NCBI GenBank assembly: GCA_945877355.1
Contig: CAMCRT010000004.1
Coordinates: 1 to 64,000 of the forward strand
Reading direction: 5' to 3'
DNA: 64,000 nucleotides
Origin: an uncultured Mitsuokella sp.
GTDB taxonomy: Bacteria > Bacillota > Negativicutes > Selenomonadales > Selenomonadaceae
Below, one piece after another: positions 22,305 to 32,181 of the stretch (within the stretch, counting starts at the first letter, position 1; each line of letters starts with the position of its first letter). A model generated the notes under the pieces. It did no database searches. It was not told the origin of the DNA and saw only the letters and a list, made by a program, of their open reading frames with translations. A program made the translations under genes and the position numbers.

Positions 22305-24299
22305 TTATTTTCCCAGGACTTCCTTGAAGGTCTTGACCACGTTTTCCTTCGTGAAGCCGAACTTCTTGAAGAGGATGCCAGCCGGTGCTGAGGCGCCGAA
22401 GGTCGTCATGGTCACGGTCTTGCCGTCGAGGCCCACGTATCTCCCCCAGCCGAAGTCCGAAAGGGCTTCCACGGCGACGCGGGCGCGGACGTTCTTCGGA
22501 AGGATGCTCTCCTTGTACTCCGCCGTTTGCTCCTCGAAGAGATCCATGCAGGGCATGGAGACGACGCGGACGTCGATGCCCTCCTTCGCCAGCTCCTCCT
22601 GGGCCTCGATGGCAAGAGACACCTCGGAGCCCGTGGCGATGAGGATGCCGTCCATAGCCGACGCGTTCTTCGCCTCGGACACCACATAGGCGCCCTTCAG
22701 GGCTTCCTGCGAGGAGCCAGGGAGCTGCGGCAGGTTCTGGCGCGTGAGCACGAGGGCTGTCGGCGTCTCCTTCGAGAGGAGGGCGCTCGCCCAGGCTGCC
22801 GCCGTCTCCGTCGCATCCGCCGGGCGGAACACGTGGAAGTTCGGCATGGCCCGGAGGGCTGCTGCCTGCTCGATGGGCTCATGGGTGGGCCCATCCTCGC
22901 CGACGCCGATGCTGTCGTGGGTGAATACATAGATGGTCGGGATCCGCATGAGGGATGCCAGGCGGAGCATCGGCTTCGTGTAGTCGCTGAAGACGAAGAA
23001 GGTGGAGACAAAGGCCTTGAGACCTCCGTGGAGCATGAGGCCGTTCTCCATGCCCGCCATGGCCAGCTCCCGGACGCCGAAGTGGATATTGCGGCCGCTG
23101 TAGTCGCCCTTCTTGAGGAACCCTTCCCCCTTCATCTCCGTCTTGTTGGAGGGAGCAAGGTCGGCGCTGCCGCCCACGAGCTGCGGCAGGACATCCTTCA
23201 AATGGTTGATGATCGCGCCGGAAAGGGCACGGGTCGCCTGGGGCTTGTCCTCATAGCTCCAGAGAGCCTTGTCCGCGAGAATTGCCTTTTCATCCACCTC
23301 GGCGTGGAAGGTATCCCAGAGCTTCTTCTGCTCCGGGAACTTCTCTGCATAGGAGGCAAAGAGCTCGTCCCAGGCCTTTTCCTTCTCGGCGCCATAGGCT
23401 GCGCCCTTCTGGATGTAGTCATAGACATCATCCGGGATGTAGAAGCTCTTGTCCGGATCCCAGCCGAGATTTTCCTTGAGGGCCCGGAGGTTTTCCTCGC
23501 CGAGGGGCTCGCCGTGGGCAGAGGCTTTGCCCTGCTTTGCGGGGCAGCCGTAGCCGATCTCCGTCTTGATGGTGATGAAGGAAGGACGGCTCGTGTCCTT
23601 CTTCGCCACGTCGATGGCCTTGCCGATGGCGGCGAGGTCGTTGCCATCCTCCACGGTGATGGTCTGGAAGCCGAAGGCCTCCATGCGCATCTCCACATTC
23701 TCCGTGAAGGCGATATCCGTGCTGCCCTCGATGGAGATGCGGTTTGAATCATAGAGCACGATGAGCTTGCCGAGGCCCAGGGTACCGGCGAGGGAGAAGG
23801 CCTCCGAGGAGATGCCCTCCATCATGCAGCCGTCGCCGCCGAGCGCAAAGGTATAGTGGTCAACGATATCGAAGCCCGGGCGATTGAACACAGCGGCAAG
23901 ATGTGCCTCGGCTATTGCCATGCCGACAGCCATGGACATGCCAGCTCCCAGGGGGCCCGTCGTCGCCTCGACGCCTGCCGTATGCCTGTACTCCGGATGA
24001 CCCGGCGTAAGGGAGCCGTCCTGACGGAAGCTCTTCATGTCGTCCATGGTGAGGCCATAGCCAAAGAGATGGAGCAGCGAGTACAGCATCGCCGAACCAT
24101 GACCGCCCGACAGGATGAAGCGATCCCGATTCGCCCACTGGGGGTCCTTCGGATTGTGCTTCATGTGGTGGGCCCAAAGCTCAAAGGCCATGGGAGCAGC
24201 CCCCAAGGGAAGCCCCGGATGCCCCGACTTCGCCTTCTCAATCGCATCCGCCGAAAGCACGCGGATCGCATTTACACATTTCGTATCAAGATTACTCAA
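22305..24299 (-). CDS. tkt: Transketolase
   Basis: A 664-residue thiamine diphosphate enzyme of the non-oxidative pentose phosphate pathway, full length. It shows [17 protein letters not shown] at the N-terminus, the ThDP-binding [13 protein letters not shown], and the central [18 protein letters not shown] with the DG-PTHEP transketolase signature. It is monocistronic to its terminator, though only 16 bases separate it from the HEPN gene upstream. Confidence 0.97.
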   Translation of the reverse strand: MSNLDTKCVNAIRVLSADAIEKAKSGHPGLPLGAAPMAFELWAHHMKHNPKDPQWANRDRFILSGGHGSAMLYSLLHLFGYGLTMDDMKSFRQDGSLTPGHPEYRHTAGVEATTGPLGAGMSMAVGMAIAEAHLAAVFNRPGFDIVDHYTFALGGDGCMMEGISSEAFSLAGTLGLGKLIVLYDSNRISIEGSTDIAFTENVEMRMEAFGFQTITVEDGNDLAAIGKAIDVAKKDTSRPSFITIKTEIGYGCPAKQGKASAHGEPLGEENLRALKENLGWDPDKSFYIPDDVYDYIQKGAAYGAEKEKAWDELFASYAEKFPEQKKLWDTFHAEVDEKAILADKALWSYEDKPQATRALSGAIINHLKDVLPQLVGGSADLAPSNKTEMKGEGFLKKGDYSGRNIHFGVRELAMAGMENGLMLHGGLKAFVSTFFVFSDYTKPMLRLASLMRIPTIYVFTHDSIGVGEDGPTHEPIEQAAALRAMPNFHVFRPADATETAAAWASALLSKETPTALVLTRQNLPQLPGSSQEALKGAYVVSEAKNASAMDGILIATGSEVSLAIEAQEELAKEGIDVRVVSMPCMDLFEEQTAEYKESILPKNVRARVAVEALSDFGWGRYVGLDGKTVTMTTFGASAPAGILFKKFGFTKENVVKTFKEVLGK

Positions 24300-24315
24300 C
24301 TGGATTACTCCTTTC

Positions 24316-24744
24316 TTATTGAAACAATGCTTCTACGCCCTCGCGGTTCAAAAATTCTGCCACAGAGGAAAGTACCTCCCGTGCATCTTCTATCTGTTCC
24401 GCCGCTTGAGCCTTGGAAGCACTAAAAAAATCATCATAATCACTTGCGTGACGTATGTCTTTTGCAAGCTCAGCCTTCCTGCCAATTTCTCGAAGGAAAA
24501 TACCTGCATGGACAAATTCCTTGTTAAAAGCGCCAATGGCCTGTCCATGTTTTCGAAAGGTTTTTCCTCGTAATGCCAAGCATGCTGAGATTGCATGAAA
24601 CATCGCATAATAGGAGCGGTTATTCGCTGCTCGATAATGCTCCCCTATCATGGTTTCCACAGCCGTATGGAAATCCTCCACTGCCAGCTCAAATCGGAAG
24701 CGAGCGACCTCCTTTTCCTTTTGCACACTCGAATCATGCGGCAT
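24316..24744 (-). CDS. HEPN-domain protein, putative toxin of a HEPN-MNT pair
   Basis: A 142-residue helical protein with the HEPN signature R-x6-H (RSYYAMFH at about 43-50), the catalytic motif of HEPN ribonucleases. It overlaps the 3' end of a minimal nucleotidyltransferase by 11 bases, which is the MntA-HepT toxin-antitoxin arrangement. In characterised pairs the MNT adds AMP to a tyrosine next to the R-x6-H motif; the two tyrosines within the motif here could serve. The region is visibly more AT-rich than its neighbours, suggesting acquisition. Confidence 0.85.
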   Translation of the reverse strand: MPHDSSVQKEKEVARFRFELAVEDFHTAVETMIGEHYRAANNRSYYAMFHAISACLALRGKTFRKHGQAIGAFNKEFVHAGIFLREIGRKAELAKDIRHASDYDDFFSASKAQAAEQIEDAREVLSSVAEFLNREGVEALFQ

Positions 24745-25099
24745 AAACCGACACCCCTTCTGTTTTTACAGCATGATAGAAAGGATAGACATCTTCCCAC
24801 TCCTTAAAATGAGAGATATTCTTCACAATGGGTGCCACATCAAGATCGTGTGCATCATTGAAGTCGTAGGTCATATATGAAACAGCTCGCATGTTTTGCT
24901 GAATGGATTCGTCATCAGCATCCACGAGAATCATGATATCAACATCCGAGTCCGGACGAAAATCTCCCCGTGCATAGGAACCATACAGTATGACAGCGCG
25001 CAGGGAATCCTGATATATCGCCCGAATCCCTTCCACATACTGCTGCAAAGCAGCTAAAACAGAATTCCTTTTCTCCGTGATAGATGCTTGCATCGTCAT
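24734..25099 (-). CDS. MNT-type nucleotidyltransferase, putative antitoxin
   Basis: A 121-residue minimal nucleotidyltransferase. The G-S motif and paired aspartates (ILYGSYARGDFRPDSDVDI, G40-S41 and D52/D54) are intact, as expected for an active adenylyltransferase of the MntA type. It precedes and overlaps the HEPN gene. ATG start 8 bases after GGAGG. Confidence 0.87.
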   Translation of the reverse strand: MTMQASITEKRNSVLAALQQYVEGIRAIYQDSLRAVILYGSYARGDFRPDSDVDIMILVDADDESIQQNMRAVSYMTYDFNDAHDLDVAPIVKNISHFKEWEDVYPFYHAVKTEGVSVYAA

Positions 25100-25120
25100 A
25101 AAGAACGCCTCCTCTCTCCA

Positions 25121-25489
25121 TCAGCTTTCCTTCGCTGCGATATCGGGACGCAGGGCGGCGGCGCCGCCTTGGTAGACGTGTGCGATCTCGCGCTGGGACT
25201 TTGCCGTTTCGGCTAGCACCAGGACGCGGATACACTTTGCGAGGCTGCCCTCTATGGCGCACTGGCGTGCGTCGAAGAGCGGCACGAGGTCAAAGCCTGG
25301 AAGCGCCCGGACGCCTGCTGTGGGGAATGTGGAGGTGAGGTCCTCCGTCATGGTGAAAATCACTGCGCCGATATCCTCCGGGCTCAGATCATTTCGTGAT
25401 AGAATCTCCTCCATCAGCCCCTGTGCTGCCTTCCATATTGCTTCCTTTTCATCCTTCGCGACCGTAACCGCCCCGCGAATCCCTCTCAT
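25121..25489 (-). CDS. aroH: Chorismate mutase, AroH type
   Basis: A 122-residue monofunctional chorismate mutase (chorismate to prephenate). MRGIRGAVTV supplies the conserved N-terminal Arg; TEDLTSTFPTAGVRALPGF, KCIRVLVL (the second key Arg) and HVY match the family. By eye the position equivalent to Bacillus E78 is Gln, in ARQCAIEGSL. The ATG is chosen because GGGAGG lies 7 bases before it. No other aromatic pathway gene is nearby. Confidence 0.88.
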   Translation of the reverse strand: MRGIRGAVTVAKDEKEAIWKAAQGLMEEILSRNDLSPEDIGAVIFTMTEDLTSTFPTAGVRALPGFDLVPLFDARQCAIEGSLAKCIRVLVLAETAKSQREIAHVYQGGAAALRPDIAAKES

Positions 25490-25672
25490 GCTGTAGCCTC
25501 CCAACTGCGAACCAATTGTTTCAAGACAATTCTATCATGTTTTTTTATAGAATACTAGGTGGTGGTCACGTTTCTCCCCTCTGATTTTCCAAGAAATTTC
25601 CTGCCTGTAACATAGCACAAGCAAAAAGCTCTCCATTCCTGCTATACTATTTACTGGAAAGGAAGACATGAT

Positions 25673-26041
25673 ATGAACGCAACGAAAGAGAGCATGCGCT
25701 CTGCTGAAAAGCAAGCCGCCACGGAAAAGAAACGCCAGCAAGAAATCAAATCCATGGAGGAAATCCTGACCATATACTGCCACGGCAAGCATCACCTGCG
25801 GGAGGCTGGCGCAAAGCTCTGCCCTGACTGCCAGAGCCTAGCGGACTATGCCAAGGCTCGCCTCCTCGCCTGCCCCCGCATGGCGGAAAAATCCTTCTGT
25901 GCTGTCTGCCCCATTCACTGCTATCAGAAGGACAGGCGCGAGGAGATCCGCCGCGTCATGCGCTGGGCCGGTCCAAGGATGCTCCTTCGCCACCCTCTTA
26001 TGACCCTTCGCCATATCTGGTACAAAAAAATCGGCAAGTAA
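25673..26041 (+). CDS. YgbA-like cysteine protein (nitrous oxide-stimulated promoter family)
   Basis: A 122-residue protein with a charged N-terminus, then IYCHGKHH, LCPDCQSLADYAKARLLACP, FCAVCPIHCYQKDRREEI and VMRWAGPRMLLRHPLMT. The spaced cysteines and VMR-GPRM block match the YgbA family, which responds to nitrosative stress in enterobacteria. A metal or iron-sulfur site is likely by inference. It has its own terminator and is divergent from aroH. AAAGGA precedes the start. Function is not established. Confidence 0.75.
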   Translation: MNATKESMRSAEKQAATEKKRQQEIKSMEEILTIYCHGKHHLREAGAKLCPDCQSLADYAKARLLACPRMAEKSFCAVCPIHCYQKDRREEIRRVMRWAGPRMLLRHPLMTLRHIWYKKIGK

Positions 26042-26061
26042 CTCGAATTACTTGTCTCAAG

Positions 26062-26093
26062 ACGCCCGCCCAGTCATATCGTGGGCGTTTTTC
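26062..26093 (+). terminator. Terminator of the ygbA-like gene
   Basis: ACGCCC and GGGCGT pair around a loop of about 15 bases and are followed by TTTTTC on the plus strand, about 20 bases after the stop. Confidence 0.75.
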
Positions 26094-26101
26094 TTATGCG
26101 C

Positions 26102-26134
26102 AAAAAGACCGCAGAAGAAATATCTTCTGCGGTC
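26102..26134 (-). terminator. Terminator of sucCD
   Basis: A 12-bp perfect stem GACCGCAGAAGA / TCTTCTGCGGTC with a 4-base loop is followed on the minus strand by TTTTTG. It lies 20 bases after the sucD stop and faces the convergent terminator next to it. Confidence 0.93.
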
Positions 26135-26154
26135 CGTATCAGCGTGCTATGAGA

Positions 26155-27060
26155 TTAGCAGGTGTGGCAGACGTCGTAGAGGCCCTTAGCCTTCAGCGTC
26201 TTGACGACCGTCTCACCGATGTGAGCGACCGTGTCAGCGACCTCGATGCCGACGGCATTGAGGGCCTTGATCTTGTCAGCAGCCGTGCCCTTGCCGCCTG
26301 CGATGATGGCGCCGGCATGGCCCATGCGCTTGCCCGGAGGCGCCTGACGACCAGCGATAAAGGCCGTTACCGGCTTGTCCGGCATGTTCTCCTTGATCCA
26401 CTTCGCAGCATCCTCCTCAGCGTTGCCGCCGATCTCGCCGATCATGAGGAGAGCCTTCGTCTCAGGATCATCCTTGAAGAGCTTCAGGGCATCGATGAAG
26501 TCCGTGCCCTTGACCGGGTCGCCGCCGATGCCGATAGCCGTCGTGACGCCGATGCCAGCGTTCTTCAGCTGGTAGGCAGCCTCGTAGGTCAGGGTGCCGG
26601 AGCGGGAGATGAGGCCCACATGGCCCTTCTCCTGGATCATGCCCGGGATGATGCCCATCATGGCCTCGCCGCTGGTCATGATGCCAGGGCAGTTCGGTCC
26701 GATGAGGCGGGTCTTCTTGCCCTCGAGGTAACGGCGAACCTTCACCATGTCGAGGACAGGGATGTGCTCGGTGATGCAGACGACGAGATCCATCTCCGCC
26801 TCGATGGCCTCGAGGATGGAGTCAGCCGCGAACTTTGCCGGGACATAGATGACGGAAGCCGTAGCGCCCGTAGCCTTCACAGCGTCGCGGACCGTGTTGA
26901 AGACGGGGACGCCTTCCACCGTCTGGCCAGCCTTGCCCGGGGTGACACCGCCGACAATCTTCGTGCCGTAGGAAATCATCTGCTTCGTGTGGAACGTCGC
27001 GGCCTTGCCCGTGATGCCCTGCACGATGACCTTTGTATCTTTATTAATCAGTACGCTCAT
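26155..27060 (-). CDS. sucD: Succinyl-CoA synthetase alpha subunit
   Basis: A 301-residue ADP/GDP-forming succinate-CoA ligase subunit. CoA-binding Rossmann N-domain ([18 protein letters not shown]), [14 protein letters not shown], and the phosphohistidine motif [11 protein letters not shown] are intact. It follows sucC by 18 bases. In succinate/propionate fermenters the pair links the TCA branch to energy conservation. Confidence 0.97.
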   Translation of the reverse strand: MSVLINKDTKVIVQGITGKAATFHTKQMISYGTKIVGGVTPGKAGQTVEGVPVFNTVRDAVKATGATASVIYVPAKFAADSILEAIEAEMDLVVCITEHIPVLDMVKVRRYLEGKKTRLIGPNCPGIMTSGEAMMGIIPGMIQEKGHVGLISRSGTLTYEAAYQLKNAGIGVTTAIGIGGDPVKGTDFIDALKLFKDDPETKALLMIGEIGGNAEEDAAKWIKENMPDKPVTAFIAGRQAPPGKRMGHAGAIIAGGKGTAADKIKALNAVGIEVADTVAHIGETVVKTLKAKGLYDVCHTC

Positions 27061-27078
27061 TTTCGCAGTCCTCCCAAA

Positions 27079-28299
27079 TTACGCCTTTTCTGCTTCCTTG
27101 ACGAGCTTCACGATCTGCTCAGCGCCGCCCTGCATGGACTCAGCCATGATGACGTTCTTGATCGGCGTGTTCTTCAGGAGTTCGCGCCCCTTGTCCACGT
27201 TCGTGCCCTCGAGACGGACAACGACAGGAACCGGCATGGACTTGCCACCATCCTTCGAGACGAGCTTTGCCGCAGCGATGATGCCCTCAGCAACGAGGTC
27301 GCAACGGTTGATGCCGCCGAAAATGTTGACGAAGATGCCCTTTGCCTGGCCGCCCTCGAGCATGATCTTGAAGGCCTCTGCCGTCTCCTCCGGGCTTGCG
27401 CCGCCGCCGATATCGAGGAAGTTCGCCGGGTCGCCGCCGAAGTGCTTCAGGATATCGACCGTTGCCATGGCAAGGCCGGCGCCATTGACCATGCAAGCCA
27501 CGTCGCCGCCGAGGTTGACGTAGTTCAGGCCGAGAGCGGAAGCCTCGAGCTCCTTCGGGTCCTCCTCGGACTCATCGCGGAGCTCCACCACATCCGGATG
27601 ACGGAAGAGTGCGCTGTCGTCGAAGTTGAGCTTTGCGTCAAGGCAGATGACGTCGTCCTCTTCGGTGACGACGAGCGGGTTGATCTCAACCTGGCTGCAG
27701 TCCTTGCCGATGAAGGCATCATAGAGCTTCAGGAACGTAGCCGTTGCCTTGCGGACAGCGGGCTGCGGGATTCCGATGGCGTAGGCCATGCGCTGTGCCT
27801 GGAAGGAAGCGAGGCCGATGGCCGGATCGATCGTATCCGTGATGATCTTCTCCGGGGTCTTTGCGGCGACTTCCTCGATGGAGGTGCCGCCCTCGGAGGA
27901 GCCCATCATGACGACGCGGCCCTGGGTGCGATCCACGACGAAGGAGAAGTAGTATTCCTTCTTGATGTTGGAGCCGGCTTCAATAAGGAGGCGGCCGACC
28001 TTCTTGCCCTCAGATCCCGTCTGCTTCGTCACGAGAACCTGTCCGAGAAGAGCTTCTGCGTACTTCTTGACCTCGTCCGTCGACTTGGCAAGCATGACGC
28101 CGTGCATGCTCTCGTTGCCCTTGATGGTGCCTTTGCCGCGGCCGCCAGCATGGATCTGGGATTTGACCACCGTCACCTTGCTGCCGAGCTCCTCTGCAGC
28201 CTTCACAGCCTCCTCGACCGTGAACGCAGGCTTGCCCGCCGGGACATTCACGCCATATTCGCGCAGGATGCCCTTGCTCTGATACTCATGGATATTCAT
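27079..28299 (-). CDS. sucC: Succinyl-CoA synthetase beta subunit
   Basis: A 406-residue ATP-grasp subunit starting [20 protein letters not shown], with [10 protein letters not shown] and [12 protein letters not shown] typical of SucC. Operon with sucD; promoter about 120 bases upstream and a structured leader between. Confidence 0.97.
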   Translation of the reverse strand: MNIHEYQSKGILREYGVNVPAGKPAFTVEEAVKAAEELGSKVTVVKSQIHAGGRGKGTIKGNESMHGVMLAKSTDEVKKYAEALLGQVLVTKQTGSEGKKVGRLLIEAGSNIKKEYYFSFVVDRTQGRVVMMGSSEGGTSIEEVAAKTPEKIITDTIDPAIGLASFQAQRMAYAIGIPQPAVRKATATFLKLYDAFIGKDCSQVEINPLVVTEEDDVICLDAKLNFDDSALFRHPDVVELRDESEEDPKELEASALGLNYVNLGGDVACMVNGAGLAMATVDILKHFGGDPANFLDIGGGASPEETAEAFKIMLEGGQAKGIFVNIFGGINRCDLVAEGIIAAAKLVSKDGGKSMPVPVVVRLEGTNVDKGRELLKNTPIKNVIMAESMQGGAEQIVKLVKEAEKA

Positions 28300-28346
28300 G
28301 AATCTGCCTCCTTATGAAGTTTCTGAGAGACCCTTATCTTACTCCG

Positions 28347-28447
28347 TCGGCAAGTGTTGAATTTGCCGATTTGCCAGAATAATTCTGATAAATTGTCATC
28401 TCTTTCCTACATTTACAAATTATATCGTATTATCCGACTTGCGTCAA
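28347..28447 (-). promoter_or_regulatory. sucCD promoter and leader elements
   Basis: On the minus strand TTGACG (28442-28447) and TATAAT (28419-28424) are 17 bases apart, an excellent promoter. Downstream lie the palindrome CAGAAT-T-ATTCTG (28375-28387) and a hairpin TCGGCAA / TTGCCGA (28347-28369). The palindrome is a candidate operator. Confidence 0.7.
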
Positions 28448-28482
28448 TTACTTCGCGTTTTTTTCGAGGTCTAAAGCAAAGT

Positions 28483-29601
28483 TTATTTTTTCACATGCTT
28501 TTTCTTCCCCGCAGCGCCCTCCTGCTCTGCATGATAGGCCTCCAGCTTCTCCGAGGCCTCATGGAGCATGGTCTGGGTGATCTTGTAGGGAAGGATGCGC
28601 ACATCCTGCTTTTTCTCCGTGGCGCGGAAGACCTTCTGGACCCGGGCCTCGCTGGCTCCGGTGCCCTCCCGGCAGGTGGCAAGGCCGAGGCGGGAGCAGA
28701 AGTCGTAGAAACGCTTGAACTCCTCCTCCTGCCCATCGGCGAGGAGCAGCAGCAGCACGCCGTAGGCGGCGAGGCCCCCATGGTGGGCGCACCGCTCCGA
28801 CTCAGGGAGGGCCGCCAGCTCGGAGAAGAGCGCATTTGCCATGTGGCCGTTGTACTCCGGCGAGGCGTAGTTCGACACCATGGCACTGGTGACGACGACA
28901 GCCAGCACTGTCTCCTCGAAGGCGGTGCTGCGGGTATGGCTGCGGTTGTCCGCCACGGCCTGCTCCGCATACTCATAGAGGGGCTCGGAGCACATTTTCG
29001 AGAGGGCGAGGGCTATGCCGTCCTTGTGGAGGAGCTTCTTGCCCCGGGCGGCGATCTGCGCCTCGTAGTATTTCGCCATGGTGTCGGCGATGCCCCGCAA
29101 GAGGAAGCTCTCCGGCGCCTGCAGGATGATGCGGGTGCAGAGAAATACGTGGACAGGCGGCCGGTGGAGGAAGTAGAACTCCGCAAAGCTGCCATCCTCG
29201 TTGTAAATGGTGGAGATGCGGGCTGCCGCCGCGCAGCTCCCGGCGACGGTCGGGAAGGTAAAGACTGGCTTGTGAAGGCGGCTTGCCACCGCCTTTGCCG
29301 TGTCGATGGCCTTGCCGCCGCCCACGGCGAAGACCATGTCCGCCTCCTGGGTGGCATGGTCATTTGCAAGCCTGTCGATGCGGGCCCAGGTGGTCTCCCC
29401 CTCCGCCAGCAGGAAGCCGGTGAACTCCAGGCCCACGCCCTCCACAGACTTTATGAGAGAGTCCTGGGCAGCCTCCACGCCCCGGCGGCCGCCGATGACG
29501 ACGACGCTCTTGCCAAAGGGCGGGCAGACCTCGCGGATCTTATCGTAGGCGTCCGAGCCGATGGTGTAGTCCGGGCGCGATATGGTATAGCGTTCCTTCA
29601 T
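28483..29601 (-). CDS. Iron-containing alcohol/glycerol dehydrogenase-like protein
   Basis: A 372-residue protein starting MKERYTISRPDYTIGSDAYD. The NAD-binding AVGGGKAIDTAKAVA and the fold order (TFPTVAGSCAAAARISTIYN, then a helical domain with HHGGLAAYG) match the iron-type alcohol dehydrogenase superfamily near glycerol dehydrogenase. It overlaps galM by 4 bases (ATGA). Two of the usual metal His positions seem to be in NGHMANALF and CAHHGG. Substrate unknown. An ATG 15 codons downstream of the open-frame start is chosen because AAAGGAA precedes it. Confidence 0.78.
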   Translation of the reverse strand: MKERYTISRPDYTIGSDAYDKIREVCPPFGKSVVVIGGRRGVEAAQDSLIKSVEGVGLEFTGFLLAEGETTWARIDRLANDHATQEADMVFAVGGGKAIDTAKAVASRLHKPVFTFPTVAGSCAAAARISTIYNEDGSFAEFYFLHRPPVHVFLCTRIILQAPESFLLRGIADTMAKYYEAQIAARGKKLLHKDGIALALSKMCSEPLYEYAEQAVADNRSHTRSTAFEETVLAVVVTSAMVSNYASPEYNGHMANALFSELAALPESERCAHHGGLAAYGVLLLLLADGQEEEFKRFYDFCSRLGLATCREGTGASEARVQKVFRATEKKQDVRILPYKITQTMLHEASEKLEAYHAEQEGAAGKKKHVKK

Positions 29602-30731
29602 TTCGTTTCCTTTCTGCCCAACACAAAGACGGTCTGGGCTTTCCACGTGTCCCCCTTGCGAAGCACCGGCTGAGGGAAGGCTGGATTCGCAAAGGCATTC
29701 GGGTAGTACTGGGTCTCGAGGCAGAAGCCTGTACGCTTCCCGAAGACCGCGCCCTTCCCCTTCTCCCCGCGGAGGAAGTTGCCCGTGTAGAACTGGAGCC
29801 CCGGCTGGGTCGTGAAGCAGGTGAGCGTCAGGCCCGTCTTTTCCGACTCCGCATAGGCCGCCTTCTTGAGACCGCCTGCGGTGTAGTCGATGGGGCAGGA
29901 TGGGTCATAGCCAAAGGCCCCCGGCTGGACCTCCACCACGGGCTTCTCATCCCGGATGATCCAGTTGTGGTCGTAGCCGCCCGCCATCTTCAGCTCGTCA
30001 TAGTCGTCGTCGATATGGGCGCCGATGGGCGTGAGCTGGCGAAGGTCCATGGGTGTCCCCTCCACGGGGAGAATGCGGCCGTCCGGCAGGGACTCCGCAT
30101 CCGCCCAGGTGAAGGTGTCGGAGAAGAGCTGGATGCGCTGGTCGAGCACGTCGCCCATGCCCTCCCCCACGCCGTCCAGATTGAAGTAGGCGTGGTTCGT
30201 CAGGTTGCAGACGGTGTCTGCGTCGCTCTCGGCCTCGTAGGAGATGAGAAGCTCATTGTCGTTCGAAAGGGCATAGCGGACGCGCACGGTCATATTGCCG
30301 GGGTAGCCCCCCTCGCCATCCGCCGCATGGTAGGTCAGAAGCACGCCCCCATTGTCCTCCTGCCCCTCCCAGAGGCGGCAGTGGAAGCCCTTCAGGCCCC
30401 CGTGGATATGGTTCTGCTTCTTGGAGCCCGTATTGAGCTCCAGCTGATACTCCTTTCCGCCGAGGACGACGCGCCCGTCGGCGATGCGGTTCGCATGGCG
30501 CCCCACAAGGCCGCCGATGCTGGCCGTGTCCTTCTCATACTCCTCCGCGCTCGTAAAGCCCAGGAGCACGTCCCGCTTCACGAAGTCCTTGTCAAAGGCC
30601 CTCCAGGAAACGAGCCGTGCCCCGTAGGTGGTGACAGCCACCTCCGTCCCCTTCGTATTGCGCAGGGTAAAGAGGAACACCTCCCGTCCATCGGAAAGGT
30701 GCCCAAAGGCTTCCTTCTTCACTTCCGCCAT
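29598..30731 (-). CDS. galM: Aldose 1-epimerase (galactose mutarotase)
   Basis: A 377-residue mutarotase. GGLVGRHANRIADGRVVLGG, NHIHGGLKGFHCRLWE (catalytic region His), NLTNHAYFNLDGVGEGMGD (second His) and TCFTTQPGLQFYTGNF are diagnostic, with the C-terminal CLETQYYPNAFANPAFPQPV. The internal ATG has GGAGG 7 bases upstream. It comes after the hemL terminator and is coupled to the dehydrogenase. Confidence 0.93.
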   Translation of the reverse strand: MAEVKKEAFGHLSDGREVFLFTLRNTKGTEVAVTTYGARLVSWRAFDKDFVKRDVLLGFTSAEEYEKDTASIGGLVGRHANRIADGRVVLGGKEYQLELNTGSKKQNHIHGGLKGFHCRLWEGQEDNGGVLLTYHAADGEGGYPGNMTVRVRYALSNDNELLISYEAESDADTVCNLTNHAYFNLDGVGEGMGDVLDQRIQLFSDTFTWADAESLPDGRILPVEGTPMDLRQLTPIGAHIDDDYDELKMAGGYDHNWIIRDEKPVVEVQPGAFGYDPSCPIDYTAGGLKKAAYAESEKTGLTLTCFTTQPGLQFYTGNFLRGEKGKGAVFGKRTGFCLETQYYPNAFANPAFPQPVLRKGDTWKAQTVFVLGRKETK

Positions 30732-30805
30732 AATGACCCTCCTCATCCTAGTCGTTAGAATATTCTTTTGTGTAAAGTATAAGCCATTCAAAGGGAGAAC
30801 GCAAC

Positions 30806-30834
30806 AAAAGAAGCGACAGATTTCTCTGCCGCTT
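30806..30834 (-). terminator. Terminator of the hem operon after hemL
   Basis: AAGCGGCAGA-GAAA-TCTGTCGCTT forms a 10-bp stem with one mismatch, followed on the minus strand by CTTTTG. It lies 10 bases after the hemL stop and precedes galM. Confidence 0.82.
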
Positions 30835-30844
30835 TCTACTAAAG

Positions 30845-32164
30845 TCAGCCACGCATTTCGCATACCTTGGCGAAGGCCTTGTGGGAGGCCTCTATGGTGC
30901 GGTCGATGTCCTCGTCCGTGTGGGCGAGGCTCATGAAGAGGGTCTCGAACTGGCTCGGGGCGAGGTAGATGCCCTGCTCCAGCATGGCCTTGAACCAGAC
31001 GGCAAACGCCTTCTGATCCGACGCGCTGGAATCGTCGAAGTCCCAGACCTCGTTTTCGTTGAAGAAGATGCCGAACATGGAGCCCGCCTGGTGGGCCTGG
31101 ATTGCGACGCCCGCCTTCTTGGCCTCCTCCTGCCAGCCCAGGAGCAGCTTCTTGACCTTCAGGGTCAGCACCCGGCTGGAGTCCGGCTCGCCCGGCTCTG
31201 GCTCTGCCGTGATGATCTTGAGCGTCTCAATGCCAGCCGTCATGGCAAGGGGATTGCCGGAGAGCGTCCCTGCCTGGTAGACGGGGCCCTTCGGGGCGAC
31301 CTGCTCCATGATGTCCCGGCGTCCGCCGTAGGCCGCCACCGGGAGGCCGCCGCCGATGATCTTGCCGAGGCAGGTGAGATCCGGCTTCACGCCGTAGGCC
31401 GCCTGGGCACCGCCCAGAGAGGCCCGGAAGCCGCACATGACCTCGTCGAATATGAGGAGCGAGCCCGCCTCCTTCGTGAGGTGGCGCAGATGGTCGAGAT
31501 AGCCCTGGCGCGGCAGGACGCAGCCCATATTGCCCGCCACCGGCTCCACGATGATGCAGGCGATTTCCTCCCCATGCTCACGCATGACTTTCTCGATGGC
31601 ATCGAAGTCATTGTAGGGCACGGCGATGGTGTCGGCCGCCGTCCCCTTCGTCACGCCGGGACTGGAGGGCACGCCGAAGGTGGCGAGGCCCGAGCCGGCG
31701 CTCACGAGAAGGCTGTCGCTATGGCCGTGGTAGCAGCCGATGAACTTCACGATCTTATCCCGGCCCGTGAAGCCGCGGGCAAGGCGCAAAGCGCTCATGG
31801 TAGCCTCGGTGCCGGAGTTCACCATGCGGATTTCCTCGATGGTGGGATAGACCTCCATGACGCGCTTCGCCAGCTCCGACTCCAGAAGGGTCGGCGCCCC
31901 ATAGCTCGTCCCCCGCTCGGCTGCCGCCTGCAGGGCACGGACTACATTCGGATGGGCATGGCCCGCCACCATGGGCCCCCAGGAGCCCACATAGTCGATG
32001 TATTCGTTGCCGTCGATGTCATATATCTTCGAGCCCTTGGCATGGGAGATAAAGGGCGGATTCGAGTCCACGTTGGCAAAGGAACGCACAGGACTATTCA
32101 CGCCCCCCGGCATAAGCCCCTTCGCCTCATCAAAAGCCGCCTGAGATTTTTCCAAATGTAGCAT
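30845..32164 (-). CDS. hemL: Glutamate-1-semialdehyde 2,1-aminomutase
   Basis: A 439-residue PLP enzyme converting glutamate-1-semialdehyde to 5-aminolevulinate. MPGGVNSPVRSF, NSGTEATMSALRLARGFTG and the PLP-lysine region LTCLGKIIGGGLPVAAYGG are all present. It is the last gene of the tetrapyrrole operon and supplies the product for HemB. Confidence 0.97.
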   Translation of the reverse strand: MLHLEKSQAAFDEAKGLMPGGVNSPVRSFANVDSNPPFISHAKGSKIYDIDGNEYIDYVGSWGPMVAGHAHPNVVRALQAAAERGTSYGAPTLLESELAKRVMEVYPTIEEIRMVNSGTEATMSALRLARGFTGRDKIVKFIGCYHGHSDSLLVSAGSGLATFGVPSSPGVTKGTAADTIAVPYNDFDAIEKVMREHGEEIACIIVEPVAGNMGCVLPRQGYLDHLRHLTKEAGSLLIFDEVMCGFRASLGGAQAAYGVKPDLTCLGKIIGGGLPVAAYGGRRDIMEQVAPKGPVYQAGTLSGNPLAMTAGIETLKIITAEPEPGEPDSSRVLTLKVKKLLLGWQEEAKKAGVAIQAHQAGSMFGIFFNENEVWDFDDSSASDQKAFAVWFKAMLEQGIYLAPSQFETLFMSLAHTDEDIDRTIEASHKAFAKVCEMRG

Positions 32165-32181
32165 AGCACACCTCTTTTACC

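Noticed and set aside
29598-30863. The longer open frame for galM, overlapping hemL
   Set aside because: The extra 44 codons cross the hemL terminator and lack family resemblance; the internal ATG has a good ribosome site.
30881-32161. A 426-codon frame opposite hemL
   Set aside because: Shadow of a complete, well-conserved hemL.
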